Assembly: GCF_002803085.1 (NCBI RefSeq)
Contig: NZ_NNBJ01000007.1
Coordinates: 248,001 to 312,000, forward strand
Reading direction: 5' to 3'
Length of the DNA stretch: 64,000 nt
DNA from: Streptomyces sp. CB01201
Lineage (GTDB): Bacteria > Actinomycetota > Actinomycetes > Streptomycetales > Streptomycetaceae
Position numbers and translations under genes: made by a program. The notes under the pieces were generated by a model, which worked only from the letters and a program-made list of their open reading frames with translations, ran no database searches and was not told the origin of the DNA. This document shows positions 17,215 through 26,196 of this stretch, one piece after another (within the stretch, counting starts at the first letter, position 1; every line of letters begins with the position of its first letter).

Positions 17215-19499
17215 TCGAGCCGGGTGGGATCCCGCAGTACACCGGCGACTTCGACAAACTGGCGACCGCGGTCTCGCAGCTGCGTACGTATGCGACGGGG
17301 ATCCGTAACAACGGGCAGGACGTGCACTCGCGTTTCCAGGCGACGGCCGGCTACTACAAGGCGCCGGAAGCCGAGCAGTTGTTCTCCTCGACGCGGCCGG
17401 TGATGGACACCGCCGACACGTTCGCCACGCACATCGAGTCCCTCGCCGACGCGCTGGACATCTTCGCCGCCGAGGCCAGGCCGCACGCGGATCGGCTCAA
17501 GCAGCTGAAGCTGGACGCGATCGCGTTCGTCGCCGAGGTCCAGCGGGACGACGGCTGGACCAAGGACCAGGACAAGGTCGATCGCGATCGGGAACTGGTC
17601 GACGGTGTGAGCGAGGCGCGCGTGGCGTTCCAGGACGCGGAGCGCCGTGCCGCCAACAAGATCGAGGCGATTGCCCCGGCGGAGTGCCGGCCGACGTGGA
17701 TCGCGGACGACGGCACGCACGCGAAGGGCATGTACGGCGAGAGTGCCGCCACGCTCAAGGACATGGAGAGTTTGCCGTGGGGCAGCCCGGACGAGCGGAC
17801 GTACGAGCGCTGGAGCCTGGACTGGTGGCGGCATGGCGCCAAGAGCTGGGTGTGGGACGGTCTGGCCAAGGACAGCATCTGGGGCAGCATCGACGGTATC
17901 GGCACTCTGCTCGGCTACCACGGTCTGGACGCTCAGAGCCAGGCATGGAACGGGTTGCGCCGTACCTTTGTCGGCGGTTATGCGTACGGCATGGACCTGC
18001 TCGGTGAGGGCGAGCACCTGTCCAGCTGGCAGCGTGACAGCGAGGCGTACGCGAAAGAGTTCGGCAAGCAGTTCGTCGCCTACGACATGCAGAAGAAAGA
18101 TCCCGCGCGTGCGCATGCGGTGGTCTTCTTCAACCTGATCACGCTGGCTTCCGGACCTGCCGCCGGCGTCGCGAGACTGGGCAAGGGGGGTGCCATCGCG
18201 AAGGCGGCCGGCACCGTGGCGAAGATCGGCGATGTGCTCGATCCGCTCTCCGGCAGCCTCAAGGCGGTCAAGGCCCTGTCGGACCTGCCCAAGGTCTCCG
18301 AAGTCCTGGCCAACGTGACCGACCACTTCCAGATACCGAAGTCGAAGTTCCCCGGCGGCATCCTCGACCTGGACCACCGCTACCGGATCGACAAGGACAG
18401 CCGGCTCGTCCCGATCAACGCGGACGGCACACCCAACCTGGCACCGGCGCCGCGCGGGCACGAGGGGGACCTCGCGACGGGGACGGGGCGTGGCGAGCGG
18501 CAGCTCGCGGGTGTGGGGGTGTCAGGCCACGGGCAGGGGGCGGCCGGCCGTGCGGGGGAGGGGGTGCCGCCAGGGGGCAGTCACGAAACGCACGGGGGGA
18601 GTGGCAAGGACACCGGTCCCGCGGCGAACGGCCACGACTGGCGAGAGACCGACCACCCGACTGGGCATAGCGAGCACGGGGAAGGTGCCGCGAGTCATCA
18701 CGGTCCGGACGATGGTGGCAGCCGGGGTGCGGCCGTCGATGGCCCGCACACACCGCACGGTCCCGGCGACGGCGGGTCCGGGGGTGGCGACACCTCTGGT
18801 GGACATGGTGCGGCTTCGCCCGGGGGCGAGGGGCAGCCGATGGTCCGTGGAGGAGAGACGGAGCAACGGCTGCGGGATGCCGTCAAGGGCATCCCCGGAA
18901 AAGTGCGGCCGAATCCCAAGCTTCTTGAGAAGGTGATCGACCGGCTCACCACGGAAGCCGATGGACAGAGGGTCGCCGACATCATCGCTTCGGGCCAGTT
19001 CAATCAGAGCGACGAATTCGCCACGGTGGTGAAATCGCTCGGAGCAGGCAAGAAGCAGATGTTCCAGCCGGGCGCGGATCAACTCATCTTCGCCGACGAC
19101 TTGGTGAAGAGCGGTGTGCCCGCGCATTCCATAGACTTCGAGCTCAAGCACCCACCCGGCGCCGATGTCGACGTCCGTATCGCAGACGAGTCCGGCAAGG
19201 TCTACGCCTATCAGATGAAGCACCTCAACGACCCTGCTGACCAGGTTGGTGAGATCACCCGGCCGAAGTACCTGAACCAGTTGGCGATCGCCGAAGCGGA
19301 CTATCGTGTGCTGCTTGTGGACGGCGGCCGGGGAACGCGCGCCGAATGGATGGCCAACGGTTCGTATGATGAACTCATGGCTGTCCGTCGTGACGTAGAC
19401 CACCCGGAGAACCTAAAAATCACGTTCGTCATACGCCTTGAGGACGGACCCCTCGTCGTCCCACCCGGCAGCAAAATCGACCCCAAGGACATGCTGTGA
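17211..19499 (+). CDS. Polymorphic toxin-like protein with nuclease-like C-terminus
   Basis: A 762-residue protein in three parts. Residues 1-405 are helical and WXG/LXG-like (IPQYTGDFDKLATAVSQL), with a hydrophobic stretch near 303-325 (VVFFNLITLASGPAAGVARL). Residues 405-545 form a Gly/His-rich low-complexity linker. Residues 545-762 are compact; VDVRIADESGKVYAYQMKHL resembles the D...(E/Q)xK core of PD-(D/E)XK nucleases. This architecture, a neighbour of the DUF6507 type, and a 4-bp overlapping downstream gene fit a contact-dependent or ESX-exported toxin with immunity. Nuclease activity is inference. No signal peptide is visible. Confidence 0.65.
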   Translation: MIEPGGIPQYTGDFDKLATAVSQLRTYATGIRNNGQDVHSRFQATAGYYKAPEAEQLFSSTRPVMDTADTFATHIESLADALDIFAAEARPHADRLKQLKLDAIAFVAEVQRDDGWTKDQDKVDRDRELVDGVSEARVAFQDAERRAANKIEAIAPAECRPTWIADDGTHAKGMYGESAATLKDMESLPWGSPDERTYERWSLDWWRHGAKSWVWDGLAKDSIWGSIDGIGTLLGYHGLDAQSQAWNGLRRTFVGGYAYGMDLLGEGEHLSSWQRDSEAYAKEFGKQFVAYDMQKKDPARAHAVVFFNLITLASGPAAGVARLGKGGAIAKAAGTVAKIGDVLDPLSGSLKAVKALSDLPKVSEVLANVTDHFQIPKSKFPGGILDLDHRYRIDKDSRLVPINADGTPNLAPAPRGHEGDLATGTGRGERQLAGVGVSGHGQGAAGRAGEGVPPGGSHETHGGSGKDTGPAANGHDWRETDHPTGHSEHGEGAASHHGPDDGGSRGAAVDGPHTPHGPGDGGSGGGDTSGGHGAASPGGEGQPMVRGGETEQRLRDAVKGIPGKVRPNPKLLEKVIDRLTTEADGQRVADIIASGQFNQSDEFATVVKSLGAGKKQMFQPGADQLIFADDLVKSGVPAHSIDFELKHPPGADVDVRIADESGKVYAYQMKHLNDPADQVGEITRPKYLNQLAIAEADYRVLLVDGGRGTRAEWMANGSYDELMAVRRDVDHPENLKITFVIRLEDGPLVVPPGSKIDPKDML

Positions 19500-20515
19500 T
19501 CAACTCGTCAATGCCTGTGGGCGATTGGACTTGGGAAGTCGCGCCGGCCTCCGGCGAGGTCCGGCCTGCTGCCCGGGCGGCGGAAGTCGCCCTCGGAATC
19601 TGGAACATTCTGGCCGAGCGGGATTTGGCGACCCCCGTCGGCAAGGTGGGTGTCTCCGTTCGATCCGCGGGCGATGTGCGAGACGTACTGATCGACGCCG
19701 ACGGTATGAACCTGGAGCCGGAGCCACTCGCCCCCGGAACCGCATTCGCGAGGGCCATGGACCAGGCGGAGTCGGTCGAGGAGGACTGCGTCGTCACCAT
19801 CAGGGTCGAGTGCCCCGGATATTGGCTGGAGCCCGACGGAAAGTACCGAGCGGAGAAGCTGTTCACCATCCGGGTGACCCTTTGGGCACGACGCTCTCTG
19901 ATGGTGACACTTGAGACCTATTCCGACGCGTGGTTGACCATCGACACCCGGAACCGGGAGCAGCCCCAGGTACACGCTCTGAACGCGCCCAGACTCGCTG
20001 CTGCTCTGGAGGAGATTTCGGCTCTGTTCGGTAGCGCGCCCGACCCCGGCGACGAGAACTATTTCGCGAAACCCACTCCGGACGGATTCGAAGACGTCAG
20101 GATCGAAGGGCCCGCCTACGACGATTCCTGGGGGACGTTCGAAGTCCCGGACCAGGACCGAAGGTTGCGCTCTGCCCTCCCGGATTCCGAGGACGAGTAC
20201 GAGTGCATCACGGATCACCCGGTGCGCTATCTCGCCGTCGAGCACGCCGGGCACCTGGTGGGGTACCTGTGGGCCTCGGTAGCCGATGATGCCGCAGGCT
20301 TCGCGCCGCGAGTCGCCGTCGGTGACATTGCCTTCCAAGCGGGTGCCGAATGGCTGTTGGCCCTGCGGGAAGCCCATGGCCAGGGCCTGACGCCGCTCGC
20401 CGCACTGGACTGGCTGGCCCGGCGACCGCCGCGGCCGGAGACCGGTCTCATCCCCGGGGCCGTCCGGGAGCTCACGTCTCTGGACGCGCTGGAAGAGTTG
20501 TCGGGCCGGTACTGA
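19496..20515 (+). CDS. Candidate immunity protein for the upstream toxin
   Basis: A 339-residue acidic protein that I do not recognise. GTG 19496 overlaps the toxin stop by 4 bp, the classic immunity-gene placement. It has no signal peptide or membrane segment, so it is probably cytoplasmic. Residues 95-200 (CVVTIRVECPGYW...LNAPRLAAALEEISALFG) are repeated, diverged, in the truncated copy about 100 bp downstream. Duplicated immunity genes are common in polymorphic toxin loci. The immunity role is inferred from position, acidity and duplication only. Confidence 0.55.
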   Translation: MINSSMPVGDWTWEVAPASGEVRPAARAAEVALGIWNILAERDLATPVGKVGVSVRSAGDVRDVLIDADGMNLEPEPLAPGTAFARAMDQAESVEEDCVVTIRVECPGYWLEPDGKYRAEKLFTIRVTLWARRSLMVTLETYSDAWLTIDTRNREQPQVHALNAPRLAAALEEISALFGSAPDPGDENYFAKPTPDGFEDVRIEGPAYDDSWGTFEVPDQDRRLRSALPDSEDEYECITDHPVRYLAVEHAGHLVGYLWASVADDAAGFAPRVAVGDIAFQAGAEWLLALREAHGQGLTPLAALDWLARRPPRPETGLIPGAVRELTSLDALEELSGRY

Positions 20516-20560
20516 TGCCTGTGCGGTCTCGCCCTTTCCAGTCTGAAAGCTCTCGGTCCA

Positions 20561-20590
20561 CACTGCTCCGTACTGCTCCGTACTGCTCCG
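20561..20590. repeat. Three tandem copies of a 10-bp unit (TACTGCTCCG)
   Basis: CACTGCTCCG, TACTGCTCCG and TACTGCTCCG run consecutively between the immunity gene and its truncated copy. They lie immediately before the point where homology to the upstream gene begins and may mark the recombination junction. Confidence 0.85.
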
Positions 20591-20591
20591 T

Positions 20592-20963
20592 GCGCCAAAG
20601 AAATGCGGTGCCACCATCAAGGTGCTCGGCACAGGCACCTGGATCGACGCGCACGGACAGCCCCGGGCCGAACACGGACTTGTCGATCTGTCTCTCTCCA
20701 CCGCCCCTACCGGTCTCTCGGCCGAACTGTCCGTGCACCATGACATCTGGGGCTGGTTCGACTTCTCGGGGCGCCCGCATCCTGAGGTATTCCGGAACAA
20801 TGCACCACGGCTCGCAGCGGCTTTGGACGAACTCACCACGGTGCTCGGGATGCCTCCGGAGATTGGCGACCCGACCTATTTCGGAAGAGCTACTGCCGAT
20901 GGGCTCGCCACCCCGGATGCCGATGACGACGGCATGGGGCCCGACCTGACCAGCAGGCTCTGA
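20592..20963 (+). pseudogene. 5'-truncated paralogue of the upstream immunity gene
   Basis: About 123 codons align with the middle of the 19496-20515 protein: KKCGATIKV against EEDCVVTIRV, then RAE, then NAPRLAAALDELTTVLG against NAPRLAAALEEISALFG, then FGRATADG against FAKPTPDG. The first 90 or so residues and the C-terminal half are missing, and no ribosome-binding site precedes it (a GTG at 20622 is available). It is probably a remnant of a second immunity gene, or a recombination reservoir. Confidence 0.6.
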
Positions 20964-21021
20964 CTCCTCCAGCGCATCAACGGCGCTCGCCCCTCGTGCC
21001 ACGCCACCCAGAAAGCGCTAC

Positions 21022-22452
21022 ATGACCCACGACGTCATCGCCCTCACCCCCGCCATGCCGGACACCAAGACGCTCCTCGCCGCGCTGCACGCGGGCGGTC
21101 CGGACCTGAGGGTGAACGGGGCGGCCGGTGGCGCGGTCGCGGAGCTGTGCCGTGCCGACGGACGGCCCCTCGTCTCGATAGAGGCGCCTCGCTTCCTCCA
21201 ACTCCCCGGTGAAGCAGCACGGTTGTTGGGCCGGATGACCGACATGGATCCCGCTGCTCCGGTGTGGTGGACCGAGGTGCGCGGCGCGAGCGCCATCAAG
21301 GAGGCTCGGCGGCTGGCAGGCTCCGTGGCGGGGCGGCTGACGGCATTGCTCGGCGGCACCACCTGGCCTCGCGAGGCTGCCCATACCGACGTGGTCACCG
21401 TCCTCGAAACCGACCACGTAGGTCAGGGATTGCCCGGGCCGACGGGCATCGACATACTCACCGGCAAAGCCGCCCTCGTCATCCACGACCGCCCCATCGC
21501 AGCCGCCACCACCTGGTTGACCGACGTCATCCGCTTCTCCACCGGCACCGGTCGCGAACTCCACCTCATCACCCCGCCGAGCACCCGACTCACCTTCCCG
21601 CTGCGCACCCTCTTGGACCACATGCCCGGCCGATGGGTCGTGCAGGACCCCGAGCACGGTTACCGGGACGGCCTCACCGGATCCGAACTTGCTTGGAGCG
21701 ACGGGCACTTCACTCCGACCGTCGAAGGCGAGGGGCGACCGCGCATCGCACTGCCCTTCCAGCACCCCCGGGCAGACGGGGTGGGCGAACGGCAATTGGT
21801 GCTGTCGCTGCGGACCATCCACCCCGCCACCGACCAGCTCGTCCTCGGCGGCGCGCTGGAATGCGCCTGGCAGCTACTCACCGGCGCCGCACCCGCCGGA
21901 TGGTCCACCGCGGAGCCTGTCAACCTGCCTTGGTCACGAGCCCAGTTGACGGCCCTGGCCCGTGACAGGGCACGCAGCTCCCTGCCCACCTGGCTCGTCG
22001 TCGTCGGCGCTCCCGAGAGACCGGCCATCGCCACCACCCGCATCGTCCACACCCACGCCGGCATCGAGGAACACATCACCCTGGCCCTCGGTCACGCCGC
22101 CGACCAACGTCCTCCCGTGGACGTGCTGCCGACACTGGCGGAGGCCCTCGCCGACCGGCACAACCTCGCCACGATGGTCACCGAGCTACGCCCGGCCCGA
22201 GCCGACCTGACGGCGCCGGCGCACCACGAACCGGCGTCCACCCCCATCTCGTTCACCCTCGGCCCCCATGCCACGGCGGACCTCTGCTTCGACCGTACGC
22301 GCCGCGCCCTGGCCGACCTGGCCCCCGTGCAACTCGGCCCAACTGCTCGCCCGGCCCTGTACTTCGCTTTGGGCGACGGCACCGATCCTTCTGCCTGGCA
22401 GCGCTTGCACCGGGTCAGCGCGTATGTGAACGCCAGCCGCAGTCCGGCCTGA
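21022..22452 (+). CDS. DUF6177 family protein
   Basis: A 476-residue protein matching the Streptomyces family I know as DUF6177 (N-terminal MTHDVIALTPAMPDTKTLLAAL; conserved VNGAAGGAVAEL and VWWTEVRGA segments). The function is unknown. Members recur beside DUF6507 and WXG/LXG-like toxin genes, suggesting a part in the same ESX-like secretion locus. No signal peptide or clear membrane helix is seen. ATG 21022 follows a GAAAG site. Confidence 0.6.
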   Translation: MTHDVIALTPAMPDTKTLLAALHAGGPDLRVNGAAGGAVAELCRADGRPLVSIEAPRFLQLPGEAARLLGRMTDMDPAAPVWWTEVRGASAIKEARRLAGSVAGRLTALLGGTTWPREAAHTDVVTVLETDHVGQGLPGPTGIDILTGKAALVIHDRPIAAATTWLTDVIRFSTGTGRELHLITPPSTRLTFPLRTLLDHMPGRWVVQDPEHGYRDGLTGSELAWSDGHFTPTVEGEGRPRIALPFQHPRADGVGERQLVLSLRTIHPATDQLVLGGALECAWQLLTGAAPAGWSTAEPVNLPWSRAQLTALARDRARSSLPTWLVVVGAPERPAIATTRIVHTHAGIEEHITLALGHAADQRPPVDVLPTLAEALADRHNLATMVTELRPARADLTAPAHHEPASTPISFTLGPHATADLCFDRTRRALADLAPVQLGPTARPALYFALGDGTDPSAWQRLHRVSAYVNASRSPA

Positions 22453-22543
22453 ATGACCTGAATGAGCGGCCGAGCAGGCATGGGCGCCCGACGGGCATGC
22501 CCCTGGAACACCAGGACCCCCGGCTGGCGGACGTGATGGTTCC

Positions 22544-22798
22544 TCAGCCGTGGAAACGGCAGCGTGCGTCAGAACCACGCACGTAACGCGTCCACCCCCG
22601 GGCGAAATACTCCGGGTGCTTGGTGATGAGCTCGACCGCGTCAAAGACCTCCGCGGGTGGGTATCCGTGCCGGGCGGGCAGTCGTTTGATGGTGCTGCGC
22701 AGTCTGGCGCGGACCGGTTCGGGGGCGACCCAGTCCGCAGTCGGATGCCGACGCACAGTCGTCACCAGCGCGCGGGCGATGTCGAAACCCGAGAGAAT
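22544..22798 (-). pseudogene. hsdR: C-terminal remnant of a type I restriction enzyme R subunit
   Basis: The minus strand reads FDIARALVTTVRRHPTADW, then VRARLRSTIKRLPARHGYPP, then AVELITKHPEYFARGW before a stop. This is the C-terminal helical region of HsdR (consensus like VKRLLRKYGYPP...AVELVLEQ). Nothing of the DEAD/helicase or nuclease domains is present on either side, so only the 3' end of the gene survives, with an aberrant 15-residue tail. Confidence 0.6.
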
Positions 22799-23013
22799 TC
22801 AAAAAATGGAAGCGCCCTCCGTAAGCAGGCCTGGGCGACGTTGGAACGCTCGGTGGATAGCGCCCGTACCCTGCACTCCGTACTTCCACTGCGAGGGTGA
22901 AACGCCGCTGAGGCCATCAACAAGCTCCGGGACCGCGGCGGACGTTACGCGGTCGAACCCGTCATTGGCGTCAGCCCTTTGTGACGCATCGTGTGACGCA
23001 TCGAAAGAGGACC
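22799..23013. other. Scar region with a short orphan coding fragment
   Basis: Between the hsdR remnant and the Imm7 gene, plus-strand 22901-22984 reads a 27-residue fragment with no start (NAAEAINKLRDRGGRYAVEPVIGVSPL then stop). It is protein-like and may be the C-terminus of a lost toxin or other gene. No intact gene was seen. Confidence 0.3.
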
Positions 23014-23409
23014 ATGTACGAGTTTCACGGCTGGTTCGGTATCGCGGAGTCGCCCGAGGAAGCTGACACCGGCACCTTGCAGCGGGGTATCGACGAGTTG
23101 CGCGAGCGGGTCGAGGCGCTCGACTGGTCGACGGGCGAGGCGGTGCTTCGCGCCCACAACGGGGAGTGGTTCGTGCGGGCTGACGGGCTGGTCAACCGGC
23201 GGCGCGACGAGGCCGAGGAGCTGGACGCCCTGATTGCCTTCATCGCGCGCCGCTTCCCCGGCGCGTGGGGTCTTCTGTACGAGCGCTCGGACAGCCTCCC
23301 GGCGCCGCCCGGGCCGGGTGCCTTCAGGGTGCGGGTGCTGGCGCGCGGCGAGGTAACGACGCGTCTCGACCCCTTTCTGTCGCCGGTGCGGCCGATCATC
23401 GAGGATTGA
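23014..23409 (+). CDS. Imm7-type immunity protein, orphan
   Basis: A 131-residue cytoplasmic protein starting MYEFHGWFGIAESPEEADTG, the hallmark of the Imm7 immunity family. ATG 23014 follows GAAAGAGG; the upstream GTG at 22981 is ignored because it lacks a site. No matching toxin gene is adjacent, only gene scars, so it looks like an orphan immunity gene that protects against a non-self toxin or remains from a lost toxin. Confidence 0.75.
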   Translation: MYEFHGWFGIAESPEEADTGTLQRGIDELRERVEALDWSTGEAVLRAHNGEWFVRADGLVNRRRDEAEELDALIAFIARRFPGAWGLLYERSDSLPAPPGPGAFRVRVLARGEVTTRLDPFLSPVRPIIED

Positions 23410-23926
23410 CCTGCCGCGGCGCCCGACCTTACTCGTCAACTCGGAAGATCCGGAGAGTAGTTGCCCACGTCGTCCAGCCGCGCGGCATCGGTACGGCCCG
23501 TCCTCGCTCCGGTTCACGACGGCGTACGGCGACCGCGCCACCGCTAGGTCGCAGGAAACCGCCCCCCGCCTGCCGGGAGCCTGGTCAATTCGGGTTGCAC
23601 CCACACGTGACCCCGCCCGCTCGGCGCCGGGCAACTCGGGCCGTTCCCTGGACGCCCGTCCCTCGGACAACGGGGGCTCGCCGTGGCGCAAAATCATCGA
23701 TTGGAAATTCATCAGAGACACAAAACTAGTCGGTCCGCAAATTCGACGAGGCGTGTCATTCGATCAATCGCCATGGCGACGCCGGGGAGTTCTGCGATTG
23801 GCGCCTGTCGGTCATGGGCCGGGCGCTGCGTCCGGCATCGGAGACAAGCTTCGCCGAGTAAGTCAAGACTTATCTTTCCAGGGGCATTGACCGTATGGTG
23901 CGGGTCGAACCCGAAGGAGCCTCGCG
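23410..23926. other. Intergenic region upstream of helR
   Basis: A 517-bp stretch with no convincing gene; AT content rises from 23680 on. It contains the palindrome listed next and presumably the helR promoter. I looked for the rifamycin-associated element (GGGGCTTGC...GCAAGGCCCC type) known before some helR genes and did not find it. Confidence 0.55.
23859..23872. promoter_or_regulatory. TAAGTC-AA-GACTTA palindrome, candidate operator for helR
   Basis: A perfect 6-bp inverted repeat with a 2-bp centre lies 55 bp before the helR start, followed by TATCTT and TTGACC. Its symmetry and promoter-proximal place suggest a dimeric repressor or activator site. The cognate regulator is unknown. Confidence 0.45.
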
Positions 23927-26098
23927 TTGTCGAAAATGAACGATCCCGCTGTGCGTGCCCTTGACTCGGAGCGGGATTACGTATCTTCCCTGTATGAATT
24001 GCTCACCGAGCGGATTTCCGAGGCACGAGCAAACCGGGCGAGCGTGCTGAAGGCCCCGACGGACAGCGCCGGTGAGGCGTACGAGAGAGAAATCGCCGCC
24101 GAGCGGCTGGCCAAGGAAATCGGGCGGCTGGAGGGCGCCGAACAGGGGCTGGTCTTCGGGCGCATCGACCGGACCGATGGCACGGCTCTGCGCATCGGGC
24201 GGATCGGCCTGCACACGGAGGACGACGACCTGCCTCTGCTCGTGGACTGGCGCGCGAACGCGGCGCGGCCCTTCTACGAGGCGACCCCGGTCCACCCGAT
24301 GGGCCTGCGGCGGCGCCGGCACCTGCGCCTGGAGGAGCGCACCGTCGTCTCGGTGAGCGACGAACTCCTCGACGGGACCGCCCCGACCGACGAGGACGTC
24401 GTGGGGGACGGCCCGTTGGCCGAGGCGCTGTCGGCACGCCGTACGGGCAGGATGCACGCGGCCGTCGCCACGTTGCAGTCGGAGCAGGACGAGATCGTCC
24501 GCTCCGCCCACCGCGGGGTGACCGTGGTGCAGGGCGGGCCCGGCACCGGCAAGACGGTGGTCGCCCTGCACCGGGCGGCCTACGTCCTGTACGCGTTCCC
24601 GCGCGCCGCGGAGGAGGGCGTCCTGGTGGTCGGTCCGAACGCCCGGTTCCTCGACTACATCTCCCAGGTGCTTCCCTCGCTCGGAGAGAACGACGTCGAC
24701 CTGGCGACCTGCCGGGAACTGGCCGGAGTTTCGACGGACCCGGCGGACCCCTCCGGTACTACGGACCCGTTCGTCACAGCGGAAACGTCCGGTACTGCGG
24801 ACCCGTTCGTCACAGCGGAAACGTCCGGTACAGCGGACCCGTTCGACACCGCACGCCTGGAGGGCCGCTCCGACCTCGCCGACGCCCTGGCCGACCTGCT
24901 GCGCGTCCACCAGGCCCCCGCCGGTGACTTCACCGTGCGGGTCGGACGCGAATCGGTCCACGTGTCCGGCGAGGAAGTCGCCACGGCCCGCGACGCCGCC
25001 CTGGCGGCCGCCCAGGGGCACAACCCCGCGCGCCAGGCGTTCAAAGAGTTCTTGGTCGATGCCGTCACCGACGCGATGCAACGGGACATGGGCGACCTCC
25101 TGGAGCAGATCGACGCCGATGCCGAACGGATGACGGGCATCAACCTCGACCGGTTCACGGGAGTCGTGCGGGGCCGTGCCGAAGGCGCGGCCGACCCGGG
25201 CCCGGTCCACGAGCTGGATCTGGACGCCATCCGAGCCGATCTCCTCGACGACGCCGGCGTAGACCGGGCCGTCGAGGAGCTGTGGCCGCGGCTGGTTCCC
25301 GGGGACCTCGTGAAGGCGCTCCTGACGGACGCCGACGCTCTCGCCGAGCACCTGCCCTGCCTGACCGCCGAGGAGCGGTCCCTGCTGCTGCGCGGCCAGG
25401 ACGTCCCGTGGACCGAGGCCGATGTGCCGTTGCTGGACGAGGCGGCGAGCCTGGTCGACGGGCCTCCCGAGCGGACGTACGGGCACGTCGTCGTCGACGA
25501 GGCGCAGGAACTGACCGCCATGCAGTGGCGGATGATCGTCCGCCGCTGCCCGGCGAGGGCGATGACGCTGGTGGGCGACTTCGCCCAGGCGGGCCCGGTC
25601 GCGACAGCACGCGACTGGAAGGAGGCACTGAGCCCGCATGTCGGACCGCGGTTCAAACTGCACAACCTCACCGTCAGCTACCGCACCACGCAGGAGATCC
25701 TGGAGAACGTCCGGGACCTGCTCGCACGGATCGCCCCGGAGCAGCACCCCACACGGTCACTGCGAAACGGTGAACGCCCTCGCACCGTGACCACGCCCGC
25801 GGACGAGTTGGTCACCGCCGTCGCCCAGGAACTCCGGGCCCAGAGCGCCGCGCACCCGGGCGAGCTGCTGGGAGTGATCTGCGCGGACACCAGGGTGAGC
25901 GAGCTGACGTCCCAGGGCATCGGGCATTACGCACGCATTGTGCCGGCGTCCGAAGCGCGCGGTCTGGAATTCGACGGGGTCGTCGTGCTCAGCCCAGAGG
26001 AAATCATCACGTGCCGCCCCGGCGGGGAGCGGGACTTGTACGTGGCCCTGACCCGGGCCACCAAGCGCCTCTGCACCATCACCGGCCGGCCCGCCTGA
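23927..26098 (+). CDS. helR: HelR/HelD-type RNA polymerase-recycling helicase-like ATPase
   Basis: A 723-residue UvrD-like superfamily 1 ATPase of the HelD/HelR class, which enters RNA polymerase and ejects nucleic acid or bound rifamycins. The N-terminal helical arm (1-60; RDYVSSLYELLTERI) matches the secondary-channel coiled coil. Walker A is GGPGTGKT (Lys209), motif II VVVDEAQELT, and a C-terminal motor domain follows (VALTRATKRL). TTG 23927 is chosen because AAGGAG lies 10 bp upstream; ATG 23936 is an alternative. A 12-residue unit (SGTxDPFVTAET) is repeated three times near residues 276-311. Rifamycin resistance is a family property, not proven here. Confidence 0.85.
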   Translation: MSKMNDPAVRALDSERDYVSSLYELLTERISEARANRASVLKAPTDSAGEAYEREIAAERLAKEIGRLEGAEQGLVFGRIDRTDGTALRIGRIGLHTEDDDLPLLVDWRANAARPFYEATPVHPMGLRRRRHLRLEERTVVSVSDELLDGTAPTDEDVVGDGPLAEALSARRTGRMHAAVATLQSEQDEIVRSAHRGVTVVQGGPGTGKTVVALHRAAYVLYAFPRAAEEGVLVVGPNARFLDYISQVLPSLGENDVDLATCRELAGVSTDPADPSGTTDPFVTAETSGTADPFVTAETSGTADPFDTARLEGRSDLADALADLLRVHQAPAGDFTVRVGRESVHVSGEEVATARDAALAAAQGHNPARQAFKEFLVDAVTDAMQRDMGDLLEQIDADAERMTGINLDRFTGVVRGRAEGAADPGPVHELDLDAIRADLLDDAGVDRAVEELWPRLVPGDLVKALLTDADALAEHLPCLTAEERSLLLRGQDVPWTEADVPLLDEAASLVDGPPERTYGHVVVDEAQELTAMQWRMIVRRCPARAMTLVGDFAQAGPVATARDWKEALSPHVGPRFKLHNLTVSYRTTQEILENVRDLLARIAPEQHPTRSLRNGERPRTVTTPADELVTAVAQELRAQSAAHPGELLGVICADTRVSELTSQGIGHYARIVPASEARGLEFDGVVVLSPEEIITCRPGGERDLYVALTRATKRLCTITGRPA
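24752..24859 (+). repeat. Three 36-bp in-frame repeats inside helR
   Basis: Units start at 24752, 24788 and 24824. Each encodes SGTxDPF(V/D)TAxx; the first two are nearly identical in DNA. The period keeps the frame, so copy-number changes would vary an interdomain loop without disrupting the protein. Confidence 0.85.
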
Positions 26099-26127
26099 CG
26101 CCGTACCCGGCCGGAACTTCCACGTCG

Positions 26128-26196
26128 GAGGTGCCTTGTCGATCGCGCGTGAGGGAAACGGAGGAGTTCCCGCAGGCGCCGTTCGGAAGGCACCTC
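26128..26196. terminator. 10-bp inverted repeat after helR
   Basis: GAGGTGCCTT (26128-26137) and AAGGCACCTC (26187-26196) are exact complements separated by 49 bp, starting 29 bp after the helR stop. The stem could end helR transcription, although the loop is long and only a short T-rich stretch follows. The rest of the 470-bp gap to 26569 holds no confident gene. Confidence 0.4.

Noticed and set aside
22181..22644. Minus-strand frames overlapping the DUF6177 3' end as an extension of the hsdR remnant
   Set aside because: They are in other frames and lack hsdR-like sequence. The hsdR frame stops at 22544.
23410..23926. Rifamycin-associated element before helR
   Set aside because: No inverted repeat of the GGGGCTTGC...GCAAGGCCCC type was found. 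Only the unrelated TAAGTC palindrome is present.
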